Shown: piece by piece, positions 11,033-21,943 of the stretch | Layout of the letters: each line of letters starts with the position of its first letter | Position numbering within the stretch: the stretch's first letter is position 1 | Assembly: GCA_037447605.1 (NCBI GenBank) | Contig: CM074813.1 | Coordinates: 1,508,404-1,572,403, forward strand | Length of the DNA: 64,000 nt | From: Zygnema circumcarinatum | Taxonomy: Eukaryota > Streptophyta > Zygnematophyceae > Zygnematales > Zygnemataceae | Direction: 5' to 3' | The notes under the pieces: model-generated | Seen by the model: the letters and a program-made list of their open reading frames with translations, nothing else | The model's database searches: none | What the model was told of the DNA's origin: nothing | Translations under genes and position numbers: made by a program

Positions 11033-14000
11033 ATGGCTGAGCACTGCTCTCCGTCGCGCCTTCGTCGTCAGGATTTGCAGCTTGATAACCGACTTATTCA
11101 TTTTTGTGAACCTTTGAAGAGATTGTCTTCCCACGTTTCCCTTGTACTTCCCTGGAATAAACGATCAGAGTCATGGAACTCAAAAGAGACTAAAACTCTT
11201 GAGATAGATCATCTTTCGTGTACAAGGAATCTGCATAAGCCAGTTCATTCAAGTCAGAAAGCTATTACCTTGCGGCTGAAGGGACAGCATGTTCTGAAAA
11301 CGCTAGAAAATGCGGGCAATGCACTCAGAAACTTGGTCGTAGCTTCTGTGGAAGTCCATGCAGTAAAAGTGCAACAGATGCTGCATCCTCTTTTTTCCTC
11401 ATCACTCGCACTTGGAAACTTTGTGAACACCTTCCATCATCAGTGTGCACTTCAGGCATCTATTGAGGCGTCGAATATCCTCAGCAGACTTGAGAGTATA
11501 AGACTTTTTTCAGCTAACTTTCGACAGAAAATGCCGCTACTTGCGTCTATACCGCCAGCTTTGCCGTCGTTGGCAGTATCTGCATCTGCAGATAGCATTC
11601 CAGAAGCAAAGCACTGTTTTGATTTGGCTCTGTCAGTTGAGCAAGTCTCTAAGGCAGTTAATGGAATCCCTGTCTACACCGTGAGCAATTCATCGAACGA
11701 GTTTGTGCTAGTCTCAGACCTGGAGGGAAATAAGTCCTTGGGCATATTCTGCTTTCGACAGGAGGATGCCGAAGCACTGCTCACTCAGGTTATCTCAGCT
11801 CCCTAAGGCCTTCTTTTGGAGTCGTACTAGGCATTGTCAAGGTTTCTGTACATGGCCGAGCTCGTCCTAGTATCTGTAACCCCCCCCCACATTGTGCTTA
11901 AGCCTTACGTTTTTCCATTGGAACAACAATCACGTGCTTTGGACTTAAGTTTTGTTTTCAGCCAGAGCTTCGAATTCGGATTAGACGACAATGCGGTTGT
12001 CGTACTGCTGTTCCAATGGTTGGCTGTATTTGTATGTGCACTTGGCCACGATTTGAGAACAGCAGCTGCTTTTGGATGCAACTGCACGCTCGGATCATTT
12101 GACGCAATTACTTATCTGCATGATTTTTTCAGCTAAATTAGTTCAAGTCGTTCAGGACTGAAGCTGCTGCCGCGTCTGAAAAACTGTTCTTTTGATATGC
12201 CAGGTGAAGGACAGGGATCCCAGTCTCGGAAGAGGGGCCCGAGTAGTGGAGGTTATGCTGGACAAGGTTTGGCAAATATACTCCCACGAGCTTGTTTGGT
12301 CGCTTCCATGGTTCTGGCCTTTGCGTTTTCCTTGTCAAGCAATAAGTTTATGAATAATACTCACATTGATCAGTGACCTGCTTAATTGTTTACCCTGTAA
12401 CTCGCAGGTGTACCGTCTGAATGCAGAGGGCATCGCTTTCAGATTCTTGCCCGATCCACTTCAAGTCAAGCATGCGATTGAGGTAAGCTTTGCTAGCTGC
12501 TGGTTTTTGCCTGGGCTCAAACCCTCGAATCTTGCTTGACTCGTTACCGTATATCAGCAACACATATCTGTACAGGTCATCATGCCAAGTGACTGCTGGT
12601 TTTAGCCAGGTTTAGTGACAAAACTCTCCTGCTAACACCTTGATTTGTTTGGCCAGGAAAGGAGTAAGCGCGGCGATACGAGCAAGGGGTTCTCAGGTGT
12701 TCCAGTATTCCAGGTTGGCTTCATTTTGCCCTTTAAGTTGTCAGCGATGCCGCTTTTCATTCTTTGTACACGATGATGCAGTTACTCGCATCGTTTGATC
12801 CCGTATCACACACTTACGTCTCATACAGTCATGCAGGATGGGAGTGAGAATGTACTCGCATTTCTTTAGTGTTGCGAAATAAGGCTTCTTGTGTCGAACA
12901 ACTGGCAGTTTATCTGATGACCATGCATGAGGTGTGGTTGTAGTCGGACAACCTGATCTTGAAGATAAAGAACCGCCGATGCTGTCCCGTTTTCTTTTGC
13001 AAGGTGAGATTCTGTCTTTTTTAGCAAAGTCGTCTCATCCTTGTTGGCTTCTGATTGGAGCCAAAAGTAGAACATCTTGACAATTTTCACAGTAGCTTGT
13101 ATGATCAATTACAACGAGCATTGTCAAAGTGTCTGTGTTTTGCTTCTGATTATTGTGGTTCCAATAACAAGCTTGTCCAGATTTTGCCAGTGTAGTTCGA
13201 GTACAGGTCGGGAAAGTGAGGAGGAGCTTAAGTCCAGTACTGTGGATTCTATTCTTTGAAGGCTGTGTGGTTTGTCTATTCGTTTCCATAGTTCATGCAT
13301 GAAGGCACTGTATTTCCTATCCATTTGCTGTGGCGGAATTCATTATATTTAGGTCACGTCCCAGTTCACTGCTGGTATAGTGTATTTGAAACAAGACGAC
13401 TGTTACTGTTCTGATGTCTTTCCTTGAACTCTGGTCAGATTTATGTCACGGATTCTGCAGATTCTTTAATGTCTGTTTGTGAACAAAGGTCAGGAAGCCA
13501 GGGAGAAGATTTATTGCAAGTAGCTAAAGGGGAAATGTTGAGAACATCTAGTGGCCTTCAAGAAATGGCTCAGGTTCATGCGAACATTCGTATGCTCCTT
13601 TTGGAAGGCAGCTCGATCCAACTTGTTCCTTATCCAAGTTAATCTTCTTGATTCAGGAAGATTTGCAAAACGCTCTTGCGAAAGCCATTTCACAGCAAAA
13701 ACGGAACAACCCGTCCTTGCGGGTCAACACCGAAGTGCAGGTATTTTGAGCCAGCGAGCAAAAGATTCACTTTCATTTGAGTCGTATAATCAGAAAAAAC
13801 GCAGAATCTTTTTCGTGAAAATGATATGGACTTAAGGTCCTCGTTCCACGCTTTCTTGGAAATGCGTGGATCAACAGTTTGATGGAGGTTTTAAGTCAGA
13901 AACATACGGTTTTGTTACCGTCTTGTATACTTTCGCTGGCCTATCGTTTTCCTTTCGTGCATTTACCTTTTTGTTATAGTTGTTTCTGCCCACTTCATGC

Positions 14001-14577
14001 ATTTGCTTCTGCGTGTATGCTGTCGCATGTCTCGCGGCTCATATAGCAAAAATGACTTTGAACTGACTGCTTTGTACTTCGTTTTACTGTGCAGGTTGGC
14101 AGCTTTGAGGATGTGCTGAAGCGGATGGAGGTAAGCTTCCCTTAAACCAGTCCGCATAACTTGCCAAGAGAAGTCTGGCAAAGCAGCGAGAAAAAAGTAG
14201 ACTGAGCGAGAAACCGAGACCCGTAAAACAACATTGAGGAAGAAAACATTGAAGAGGACCTAACTTTTGTTCTAACTATTTTCTATCATTTCATCATTTT
14301 CGTTAGAGTTCTTGCAATGATCTTGAAGGCAGGCTCTGCTTCCTTTCATTCTCCACTGGTCCCCATTGAGTTGCTACATAATGACGTGTATTGTGCTCCT
14401 CGGGTGGGCTTTCAGAGCAGTGAAGAGGACTCAGGGTGGGCGGACATTGTCTTCATTCCCCCTGGAATGGATGCCAGACATCACCTGGACAAGGCTGTAG
14501 CAGCCAACGCAGGTGGAACAGTCATTGCGGACATTAGCACCATCGGAGCGGTCTCGCACAGAACCGCTCTATGCTAG
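11033..14577 (+). CDS. TIC22: Tic22-like plastid import protein
   Basis: There are eight exons: 11033-11788, 12204-12266, 12408-12482, 12657-12713, 12944-13003, 13657-13740, 14095-14130 and 14416-14577. All seven introns are phase 0, and the protein is about 430 residues. Tic22 proteins act in the intermembrane space of the chloroplast envelope during preprotein import. Landmarks include GIFCFRQEDAEALLTQV, VYRLNAEGIAFRFLPDPLQV, FSGVPVFQSDNLILKIKNRR, CCPVFFCKEDLQNAL, VGSFEDVLKRME and SGWADIVFIPPGMD, in family order. The first exon encodes a long N-terminal region of about 200 residues before the conserved core. It uses a Met at 11033, although an upstream in-frame Met at 10955 is open. The C-terminal tail after FIPPG is about 35 residues. 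The N-terminal length resembles the longer Tic22-III/Tic22-like plant forms. Confidence 0.9.
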
Positions 14578-15027
14578 AAAGCATCATTTTTTTTTGTTGT
14601 GCTGTCGGCGTTTTGGCCGTCGGAGGTTCCCACGTTTTCGGGTAACAGAAAATAGGAGTTCAGTTTCCTCGAATGTTTTGGCACAAACTTTTTTGATAAG
14701 CTGGATAGGACGTGGGTGCGGACAGAATAAGCAGAGCAAGAAGTTGAGACTCGGTTCGCCAGGTAGTGAATGTCAACGGATTTTTGGACAATTTTGCTAA
14801 ATAGGACGACGGAAAGGTCTAATGACTTCGTCAGGGCAGGGACTGGACACGGTTCCATCCAAGCATTTTTTTGTCAGCCGTTTGGACAGATTTTCCAGAT
14901 TGAAAAAGTCCAGAAAGTATGTAGTGCAGTCTTCTCTGGAATGAAAAGAAAGCAGAAAGTAATCTTTTGTGTCAACTCGCTTCCTCACCCCCCCTCTTCC
15001 TCCCTCCCTCTTCCCCCNNNNNNNNNN

Positions 15028-15061
<34 letters not shown>

Positions 15062-15500
15062 TCTCCGGTCATCCCCCCCCGCAAACCTGCCACTTTGTCT
15101 GTCTCTCCCTTTCTCTTTCCCCTTCTTGTGTCCTTTTAGAGTCCACCGGTATTCTGGCATGTACAAGAATTTGAACTCGAGAAATATGTAGTTTCACTAG
15201 CCATTATTTGGAAAGAAGCGCTGCTTGTTTTATAGATGATGTCCCTTGCCAGAATTAACCGGTGTGGACATATGTGAATCTCTCAGTGTAAAATGGACGA
15301 TGGTCTACACTGACAAAATTAGCATAAGTGCTTTCGTTCTGGACTGCAACAACTAAGATAAATGGTCCATGTTTATCTCATTAAATTAACGAAGGAAAAA
15401 GGGAAGGATTTACATTTTGGTCGCCTGCTCTTCCATTTAAGACATTAACTATATATGAAGCAAAGGGAACATTTTTGAATAGTTGCTGGGCAATTTTTTG
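14578..15500. other. Tic22 3' flank with an N gap in a poly-C run
   Basis: Ten N bases at 15018-15027 are followed by 32 consecutive C bases (15028-15059), inside a CCCTCTTCC-rich pyrimidine stretch. This is an assembly gap at a homopolymer; its true length is unknown. No gene is recognised. Confidence 0.8.
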
Positions 15501-17600
15501 TTTCCGGTGCTCTGTTGTCAAATACTTCAGATGTTGAGTTTAGAGTGATGTCAGAGTCTGTCTCGATAGCAGGCGTTGGGCATCTTCCCAAGAAGGCTTT
15601 ACATTACAACAATTTCGTTATGGAGAGTTGCGCCCTTAACATCACAGGCTTGGGGATTATGAGAGTAATCACAAAAGGAACTGGAAGTTTTTTTCACCAC
15701 TTCAATACTGAAGTGAGTTTTCCTGCTTTCCGTGCCGAAATCCTTTACCATCGGAGTTAAATGGAAGAAACAGAGTGCCTGTATGAATTGCTATGTCATT
15801 TAAGTCTAGACTGGTGAGTTTTTACTCATTGGGTAAGTGTACCTTTGATTTACCTCCTCCAACCCGACCGGTAGCCGTCTTCCCCAAAATTTCATCTTTC
15901 GCCAAGCACAGTTCGTTGTACCTTGTCAACAAGTTCTTACCTATATGCAAAGCCTAATGGACCGGGCGCGTACAGCACACAGCGCGTTGTGAAGCTCCAA
16001 CTTCGAGATTTGGGGCTTCCGATATGTGACATTTTGCACTACATACATAATAGAACGCCCTTACAAGTATCCCAAGCATACCAAGGTCTAGGGCCATCCT
16101 CATGAAGGGAAGTAATTCTGATGTAGTAGAGACTGGACCTCCACAGAAAGTACGGATTGAGGATATTGACACATTCGACAGGTCAGTAAGGGACCAAAGA
16201 GTGACGGAAGCTACACATACGTGCAATGTTGAGGAAAAGCTGTGCCCCAGCCCGACCTAGAGCAGCACCTCTAGGTTGGGGCGACCTCAAGATTGATGTT
16301 AACTTAGCGAAACTCAATCTTCCTTCCCTATTCCCTGGCCTTATCTGCCCTTCATTCGCCACTCTCGCCCACTCACTTTTCCTCTCCCCATGCATACTGA
16401 GATCAGTCCTATCACAATACCTTGAAAGGGTGAACAAAAAGTTGAAGCGACCACCATTCAGAAGTCGAAGGACATGGAGAAAGACATGAACAGTTTGCAA
16501 GGCATCAAAGTGAACTCGAGTCATGCCCCTTGCCTTCCTACAGAAACCACCAAAAGGAGACTGCTGGAGCTTAATGTCTTCCTCAAGGACAGCTCCTACA
16601 TGAAATAGGAAGGCCCTCAAGGTACACCGCAGCCATGATAACCGACCGAGTAAGAGAGAAAAGAAAAATCCCCGAGACTAAGAGAGAAAAAAAGAGAAAT
16701 GCCTAAAGGCCCAAATGATGCCTCCCTTCCCAAGGTTCCAATTTACCTGCTCAGTACCATAACACTCCCTAGAGCAGCGAACAATTGAACGAGCTACAGC
16801 CAGGAGAAAAAAAACGATTTACCACAATCGCCGCGGTCTCACCCACATCTGCGCTGAAAGGAATACTTGAAACAAGTTGCTCCGGAATAACACATCCACC
16901 AATGCTCCATCCGGCTGCGGAGTTGCTCATGATGAATGCTGGCCCCTTACCAAGCCTCGTAGGAAGGCATAGCTAAATCTCGTGTGAGCACCACGTTTGC
17001 TTGCTGTTGCTTCAGTTGGGCCTTACATCCCTCCATGTACAAAGCCACAGTCCCTATGGGTATTCCGGAGCAGAACCTCACCTTTCATCCTCACCAGGAG
17101 CATGAGGTCTTTACCTGTCCCTGCAATGCACAATGCTATATTGCTATGAAGCTTTCTCCAAAGACGCCTCCAGTGGCATACCCACGGAACAAGAGAGAGC
17201 CATACCCATCCAACACATCAAGGCAGAACCTAACCATGCGTGTCCACCATTCTGACACCTAAGCTTCTACCCACGACCTGAAAATTACCAGTCTCAAGGG
17301 GCTCTTATAGATGCCACGGTTGGCGCAAGGCATGGCCGGATGGGAACTCCCACATGACCATTTTTGTTCCTTTCTAGCCAGGAAGGTCCAGCAGACGCAC
17401 CTCCGCACTACTCACCGTGCAAGAGAACGCTGCCCTTTTGAGGGAGGACGATGACCAGCAATTCAAGGGAATGCGCACATCAGATGTTATGCCTTGGCAG
17501 ACGATTGCCCGAAATCCAGCTGCTGGCTTTGAAAGTTTGCTCATGGCCCGCTGAGCTGCAGGAAAGATGCACTGCATTCATCCAACTTCATTATCATGTG
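15501..17600. other. Unassigned region with short coding-like stretches on both strands
   Basis: No known family is recognised. The most protein-like plus-strand stretches are 16102-16260 (starts MKGSNSDVVETG, contains KVRIEDIDTFDR, ends CPSPT and stop) and 16429-16608 (contains TIQKSKDMEKDMNSL and ends FLKDSSYMK and stop). On the minus strand an open stretch around 16780-16955 reads FIMSNSAAGWSIGG and continues for about 50 residues. None is bounded by a clear start and splice set that joins them. It could be a decayed gene, an old transposon or chance. It separates the convergent Tic22 and U1-70K genes. Confidence 0.3.
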
Positions 17601-17630
17601 TCTACCTCCCCACTACACAAACTTAAGGAA

Positions 17631-20600
17631 TTACGTAGCAGCATACCTCTCACGCTCACGCTCTCTTGAACGAGATCTTTCCCCTCGGTCCTTCCGCTCA
17701 CGCTCTTTTTCCCGATCCTTTTCGCGGTCCTTGTCTCGGTCCTTTTCCCGGTCCCCATCTCTGTCTCGTTCCCGTTCGCGCCGCTTCTCACGATCATGGT
17801 CACGATGGCGATCACGATCCCGATCGCGGTGCCGATCCCGATCTCGATCACGGTCACGATCCCTATCGCGATCCTTCTCCCGATCCTTCTCCCGATCCTT
17901 CTCCCGGTCCTTCTCCCGGTCCTTCTCCCGATCCTTCTCCCGGTCCTTCTCACGATCCTTCTCCCGATCCTTCTCCCGATCCTTCTCCCGATCCTTCTCC
18001 CGATCACGATCGCGATCGCGATCACGATCTCGATCTCGCCCACGATCGCGCTCACGATCTCGAATGCGGTCGCGCTCACGATCATCATCCTTCTCACGAT
18101 CACGCCCCTTATCAGCATCCCTGTCACCCTCAAGTTCTGGCTTCTCTTCCATAACTAAATCTCGATCACGGCTTTTTTCCTTTTCAAATCTTGCAGATTT
18201 TTCTGGTTCCCTGCAGGATGATAACACGGTCAAAAAATCACCAATTTGATCAGACTACGAAAGATAACCCCTTTCACCCAGCAAGCAACTTCAAGCAGCT
18301 CACTATAAGAACAACTCTAGCCTCTATACGCTGCGGTTAAGTACAGTGGCAAACAATAGTACAGTATGCAGCAACCAAGGTTAATTATTACCGTTCATCG
18401 GCTCGTCGCTCAGATTCTCGCGGAGCCTCGTCTACACGAGGAGGAGCTGCTGCAATTTGCGGCTCTCTGCATAGTCAATTCCATTTTTTCGAGAATGAGT
18501 ATCAGAGATGAAGAGGCAATGGAATTTAGGAATGCAAAAACTTTAGATAGCCCAGGCACTGTCCAAGGGAGACCAAGAAAGAAACGAGTAATAATTTCGT
18601 AAAACTCCTCTAAGAGGGCGCATTTAAATGATGACGATGCAGTAATGCTAAAGATGACTTAACAATAGAATCGCCCTCTTACCGGCCCGAATGTTTTTGG
18701 TTCACTTCATCGCCACCAATTCGTGTCGAACCCAATCCTCCTCCTAGGCGTCTTGGCCGCCAATTGGGCACAGTTCGACCTCTTTCAACGTCTACAATGA
18801 CGCGTCGATTATCAATCTTCCGCCCATCGGCTTGCTTGTATGCAGCTGGACAACAACGAAAACGAAATTGAAAGTCAGAAAAACAAGTGCAAACATACAC
18901 ATTTGCAGGAGCTGAGTAAGGAAAGTGGGAAGAGATGTCACATTGATCTCACGATGGCGATGTCATCAAATGTACATGGACAAAATCATCATGGGGAACA
19001 AAGAGGAACTGTTGCAAAGGACCTAAGGACAAAAGAAAAAAGCTAGGAGCGGATAACTATGCCTAGGCCCAACAATGCAGCCCTAGAAGGAAGGTGCCTT
19101 AAATTGATAGTTTTTTACTTATCTGCGGTGTTAGATAACCTTCTTGCATGCTGACTCTCAAATAAACGAACCTCAAAGAGCCCATTTCCGTTTCACAGCG
19201 AAGGATCCCCAAACAACACAATGCACAAACCAATGCTCGAGCTTCCAAGCAATGGTTACAGCGCATGCCGAATTCCAGCTGTTACCATGAACGGCTCTCT
19301 TCAGCAACGTACATAGCAGGGAAAAATGGCAAGATAGGGGAATGGGACGTACTTTTCATGTCACGAGTGTGATGGTATTCCACAAATGCATAACCTCTGG
19401 GCTTGTCTGATATCTTGTCATTCACCAGTCTCACCTGGACACACAGCGTTAATTTCAACGCAGTGAACAACTGCGATGTCAATATAGAGAAATTCAAACA
19501 GATGAAGAGCCAGATCTGTCAAAACAAGAATGATTCTCACCTAAACACAAAGTGTTCCGCTTGGCCATTTAAAAAGCATTCAGAACAAACGCACCTACCT
19601 TTTTTATGGGACCATAAGCCTCAAACTCACGCTTGAGCTTCTGTTCCGTTGACTCGTAACTCTGCAGCAAAGACATAAAAACCATATCAATCATGAAGGT
19701 TACAACAATTGGATTATCATTGGATTCTCAAGTAGCGAAAGTGCAAAGCTTTCGGCTAGAGCAGCAGCTCTTCCTTCTGGAAGTGAGAAGGATCAAAGGA
19801 AGAAAAACCCGAAGCCCACGCTAAACCAGGCACAAATGCTAAAGAAAATGGCAACTAAAGGAAGCAAATAGAAAGGTCCACACATGTGGCTTACAATTCT
19901 TGCAACAAAGAGGGTCTTGTAAGGATCACCATCAACACTTGGATCTTTTGTTGGATCATCTGCATAAAAAAAAAAAAAAGTAAGGGGCAAAAAGCTACAT
20001 TTAGAGTTTAGATTTCATGTAGGGACGCTTCCGCGAGTTGATTACATTTCCGAAAAAAAAAGCCACTGCAAGACCACGAAGTCGACCCGAGACTGAAGAC
20101 AAGACATCGCACAAGAAGGGTCAAATTACAACAACTTACATTTCTCCAGTTCCTCCTTCACTTTCTCCGCACCCCTTTCAATTTTTGCCTCTCGAATGCG
20201 TGCTTTACGTTGAGCCTGCACAAGGTACAGAAACAATACAGCCGTACAATACTCATCTTCTATAATAGTACGAAAATTTCCAAAGTATAAGCCTATTTAG
20301 ACTTTTCGCCAAACATGGTGCAACTCCATATGACATGCGACTGCGCTTTAGCTACAACTGTCTCCAAACCACATAAGTCCTTGTCAAGGTGCTTCAGCTT
20401 ACAGGTGTTTCTCCTTTGGTTACCGGCGGGGAGTACTCCGGCTCACCAGGCTCAGCAAATTTCTCAACAAACTGTGCCATTCCTGCAAGAGCCAAAGGCA
20501 TTCAAGTGTTACGTGACTCACGCAAAAAGGAAAAAAAATGACAGGAGGCGGATTCTTATTCAGTCACAGCAACGATGAACCAAACTTTACTTTTCAAATC

Positions 20601-20985
20601 AAGCCGTACTACAAATCTTGAGGCGCCTTTAAGGATGCATGTACCTTGATAAGCAGGCAGCTTCCGCTTTTCCGGGGGCGGCTTGAATTCGAGTTCTGGC
20701 CTTGGCTCAAAAAGTTTGAGAAGGTTCGCAGTTAAGCCAGTCTGATGGCTCTGACCAATCTGTTGAAAAATTCCACAAGCTCTCGGCAAAAAGGTTCAAA
20801 GGTGCAATACAAAGAAACCGCAGACTCATGGAACAAGACGACTTCCAGGAGGCAAAGCCTTCAGAAAACGGGCTTCTTTCCGAAACGAATGCGCATACCA
20901 GCTTAAGCTGCTGCACGGTGGCACGATTTTGCGCTTTGGTCCTCGGCTGGCCTCCGACATCCCTCCTATCTCCATAGTCTCCCAT
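17631..20985 (-). CDS. SNRNP70: U1 small nuclear ribonucleoprotein 70 kDa (U1-70K)
   Basis: U1-70K binds stem-loop I of U1 snRNA and helps define 5' splice sites. About ten exons are readable on the minus strand, beginning [20 protein letters not shown] at 20985-20899. They continue with [20 protein letters not shown] (20759-20645), [37 protein letters not shown] and [20 protein letters not shown]. The RRM carries RNP2-like LFVARI and RNP1 RGYAFVEY, followed by the diagnostic [19 protein letters not shown] and NQKHSGR. The C-terminal exon encodes a very regular Asp-Arg/Glu-Lys repeat tail ending ERYAAT and TAA at 17631. The DREK repeat is a nucleotide tandem repeat and probably varies in length. 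One intron (18.85-19.35 kb) contains a dispersed repeat copy. Its start is head-to-head with FANCM. Confidence 0.95.
17866..18030 (-). repeat. Tandem repeat encoding DREK units in U1-70K
   Basis: Near-perfect 12-base units (TCCCGATCCTTC on the plus strand) are repeated about ten times, then grade into GATCGC/CGATCA hexamers. In the U1-70K frame they give DREKDREK and then DRDRDR. All plus-strand frames are also open because of the periodicity. Confidence 0.9.
18925..19050 (+). repeat. Dispersed repeat copy A (ATGTACATGG family)
   Basis: The copy contains CATTGATCTCACGATGGCGATG, then CATCAAATGTACATGGACAA, CATGGGGAAC and AGGAACTG, ending CAAAGGACCTAAGGACAAAA. The same order of motifs recurs near 48.3 kb and 62.6 kb. 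It lies inside a U1-70K intron. There is no coding capacity. Confidence 0.8.
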
Positions 20986-21943
20986 GGCTTCGTGCCTTTC
21001 TTAAGCCAATATCTCAACCGTACAAGGAGAGAAAAAAGGGAAATATGAGTGAGAGAGAGAGAGAGAATACGGGAGAGGGAGGAGGTGCGTTACGAAGCCA
21101 TCTGCTCAACCCTTCCAGAGCCCTTCCAAAACCCTAATCCATGGCGCCCGGGCCAGCCCCGCAGAGCTGCAGCACTCCAGGAATCCACCAGACGGTCGTG
21201 CCGAGCAGGCTTCATGTTGATCGTAGTCCACTTTCGGGCGGGTACTCACGATCAACTCTGCAGCATCTAAGTGGGTTCCACTATCGTGGATCTACTAGAT
21301 CAACATTTCTAACTGGATCGACAGAAACGCCGGGTCGCCGTTCCACGGGCCGTTCAACTGGAACACTTGCGACCCATGCGGTCACTTGCCTTGCGCGCAG
21401 TTTGAGTGCGGGCCGTTCCATGTTCGAGCCCGGCAGCGGGTCGTGGACGATCGTACAATTTGACCCTTCGGGTTCGGGGCGTCGTTTTCCATTTCGCAGA
21501 CGTTTGGCCGAGTATTTTTGGCCCGGCGCAGACTTCTTGTAGCGGTACTGTACGGAAGAGTCGTGACTCGTGAGGGCACTGTACGAACATCACTGGAGTA
21601 CATATTCGTACAGGCCATAGTGCATCACAGTACGAAAGCGTACCAGGCCGAATGGGCGGTCTAATGGGCACGGTCAAAACTTGACAATCTTCAACTCTAC
21701 AATGTTTCAAATCTTTTTGTTTCGAACATGGCGTAACGAGGAAGAAGAGAGAGAGAGAGGGAGAAGAGAGTGTGAGTACTGTATCACTCGCATGCTCATG
21801 ATTGGGAATGTTGCAGGGATGGGGGGAGGACATGCGATTGCTGATGCGATGCCCTCCGTCCCTCATGGTGGTACGCGATGTAGTTCTGTCAGTCCACCTA
21901 CAGCGGGATTGTAACAGAGACAGAAAGGAGCTGGCTGGGACGG
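20986..21943. promoter_or_regulatory. Divergent U1-70K/FANCM intergenic region
   Basis: The 958 bases between the two divergent start codons contain a GA microsatellite at 21047-21066, a second GA-rich run near 21741-21770, and no recognised gene. A plus-strand frame of 133 codons at 21141-21542 has no family motif. Confidence 0.5.
21047..21066. repeat. GA dinucleotide repeat
   Basis: A short GAGAGAGA run lies about 60 bases upstream of the U1-70K start codon on its upstream side. Confidence 0.85.

Noticed and set aside
15018-15059. Poly-C/G-quadruplex-like tract as a functional element
   Set aside because: The run touches an assembly gap, so its length and even its sequence are unreliable.
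17596-18249. 217-codon plus-strand frame rich in Arg-Ser, opposite U1-70K
   Set aside because: It is the antisense reading of the DREK tandem repeat. All plus-strand frames stay open there because of periodicity, and U1-70K on the minus strand is unmistakable.
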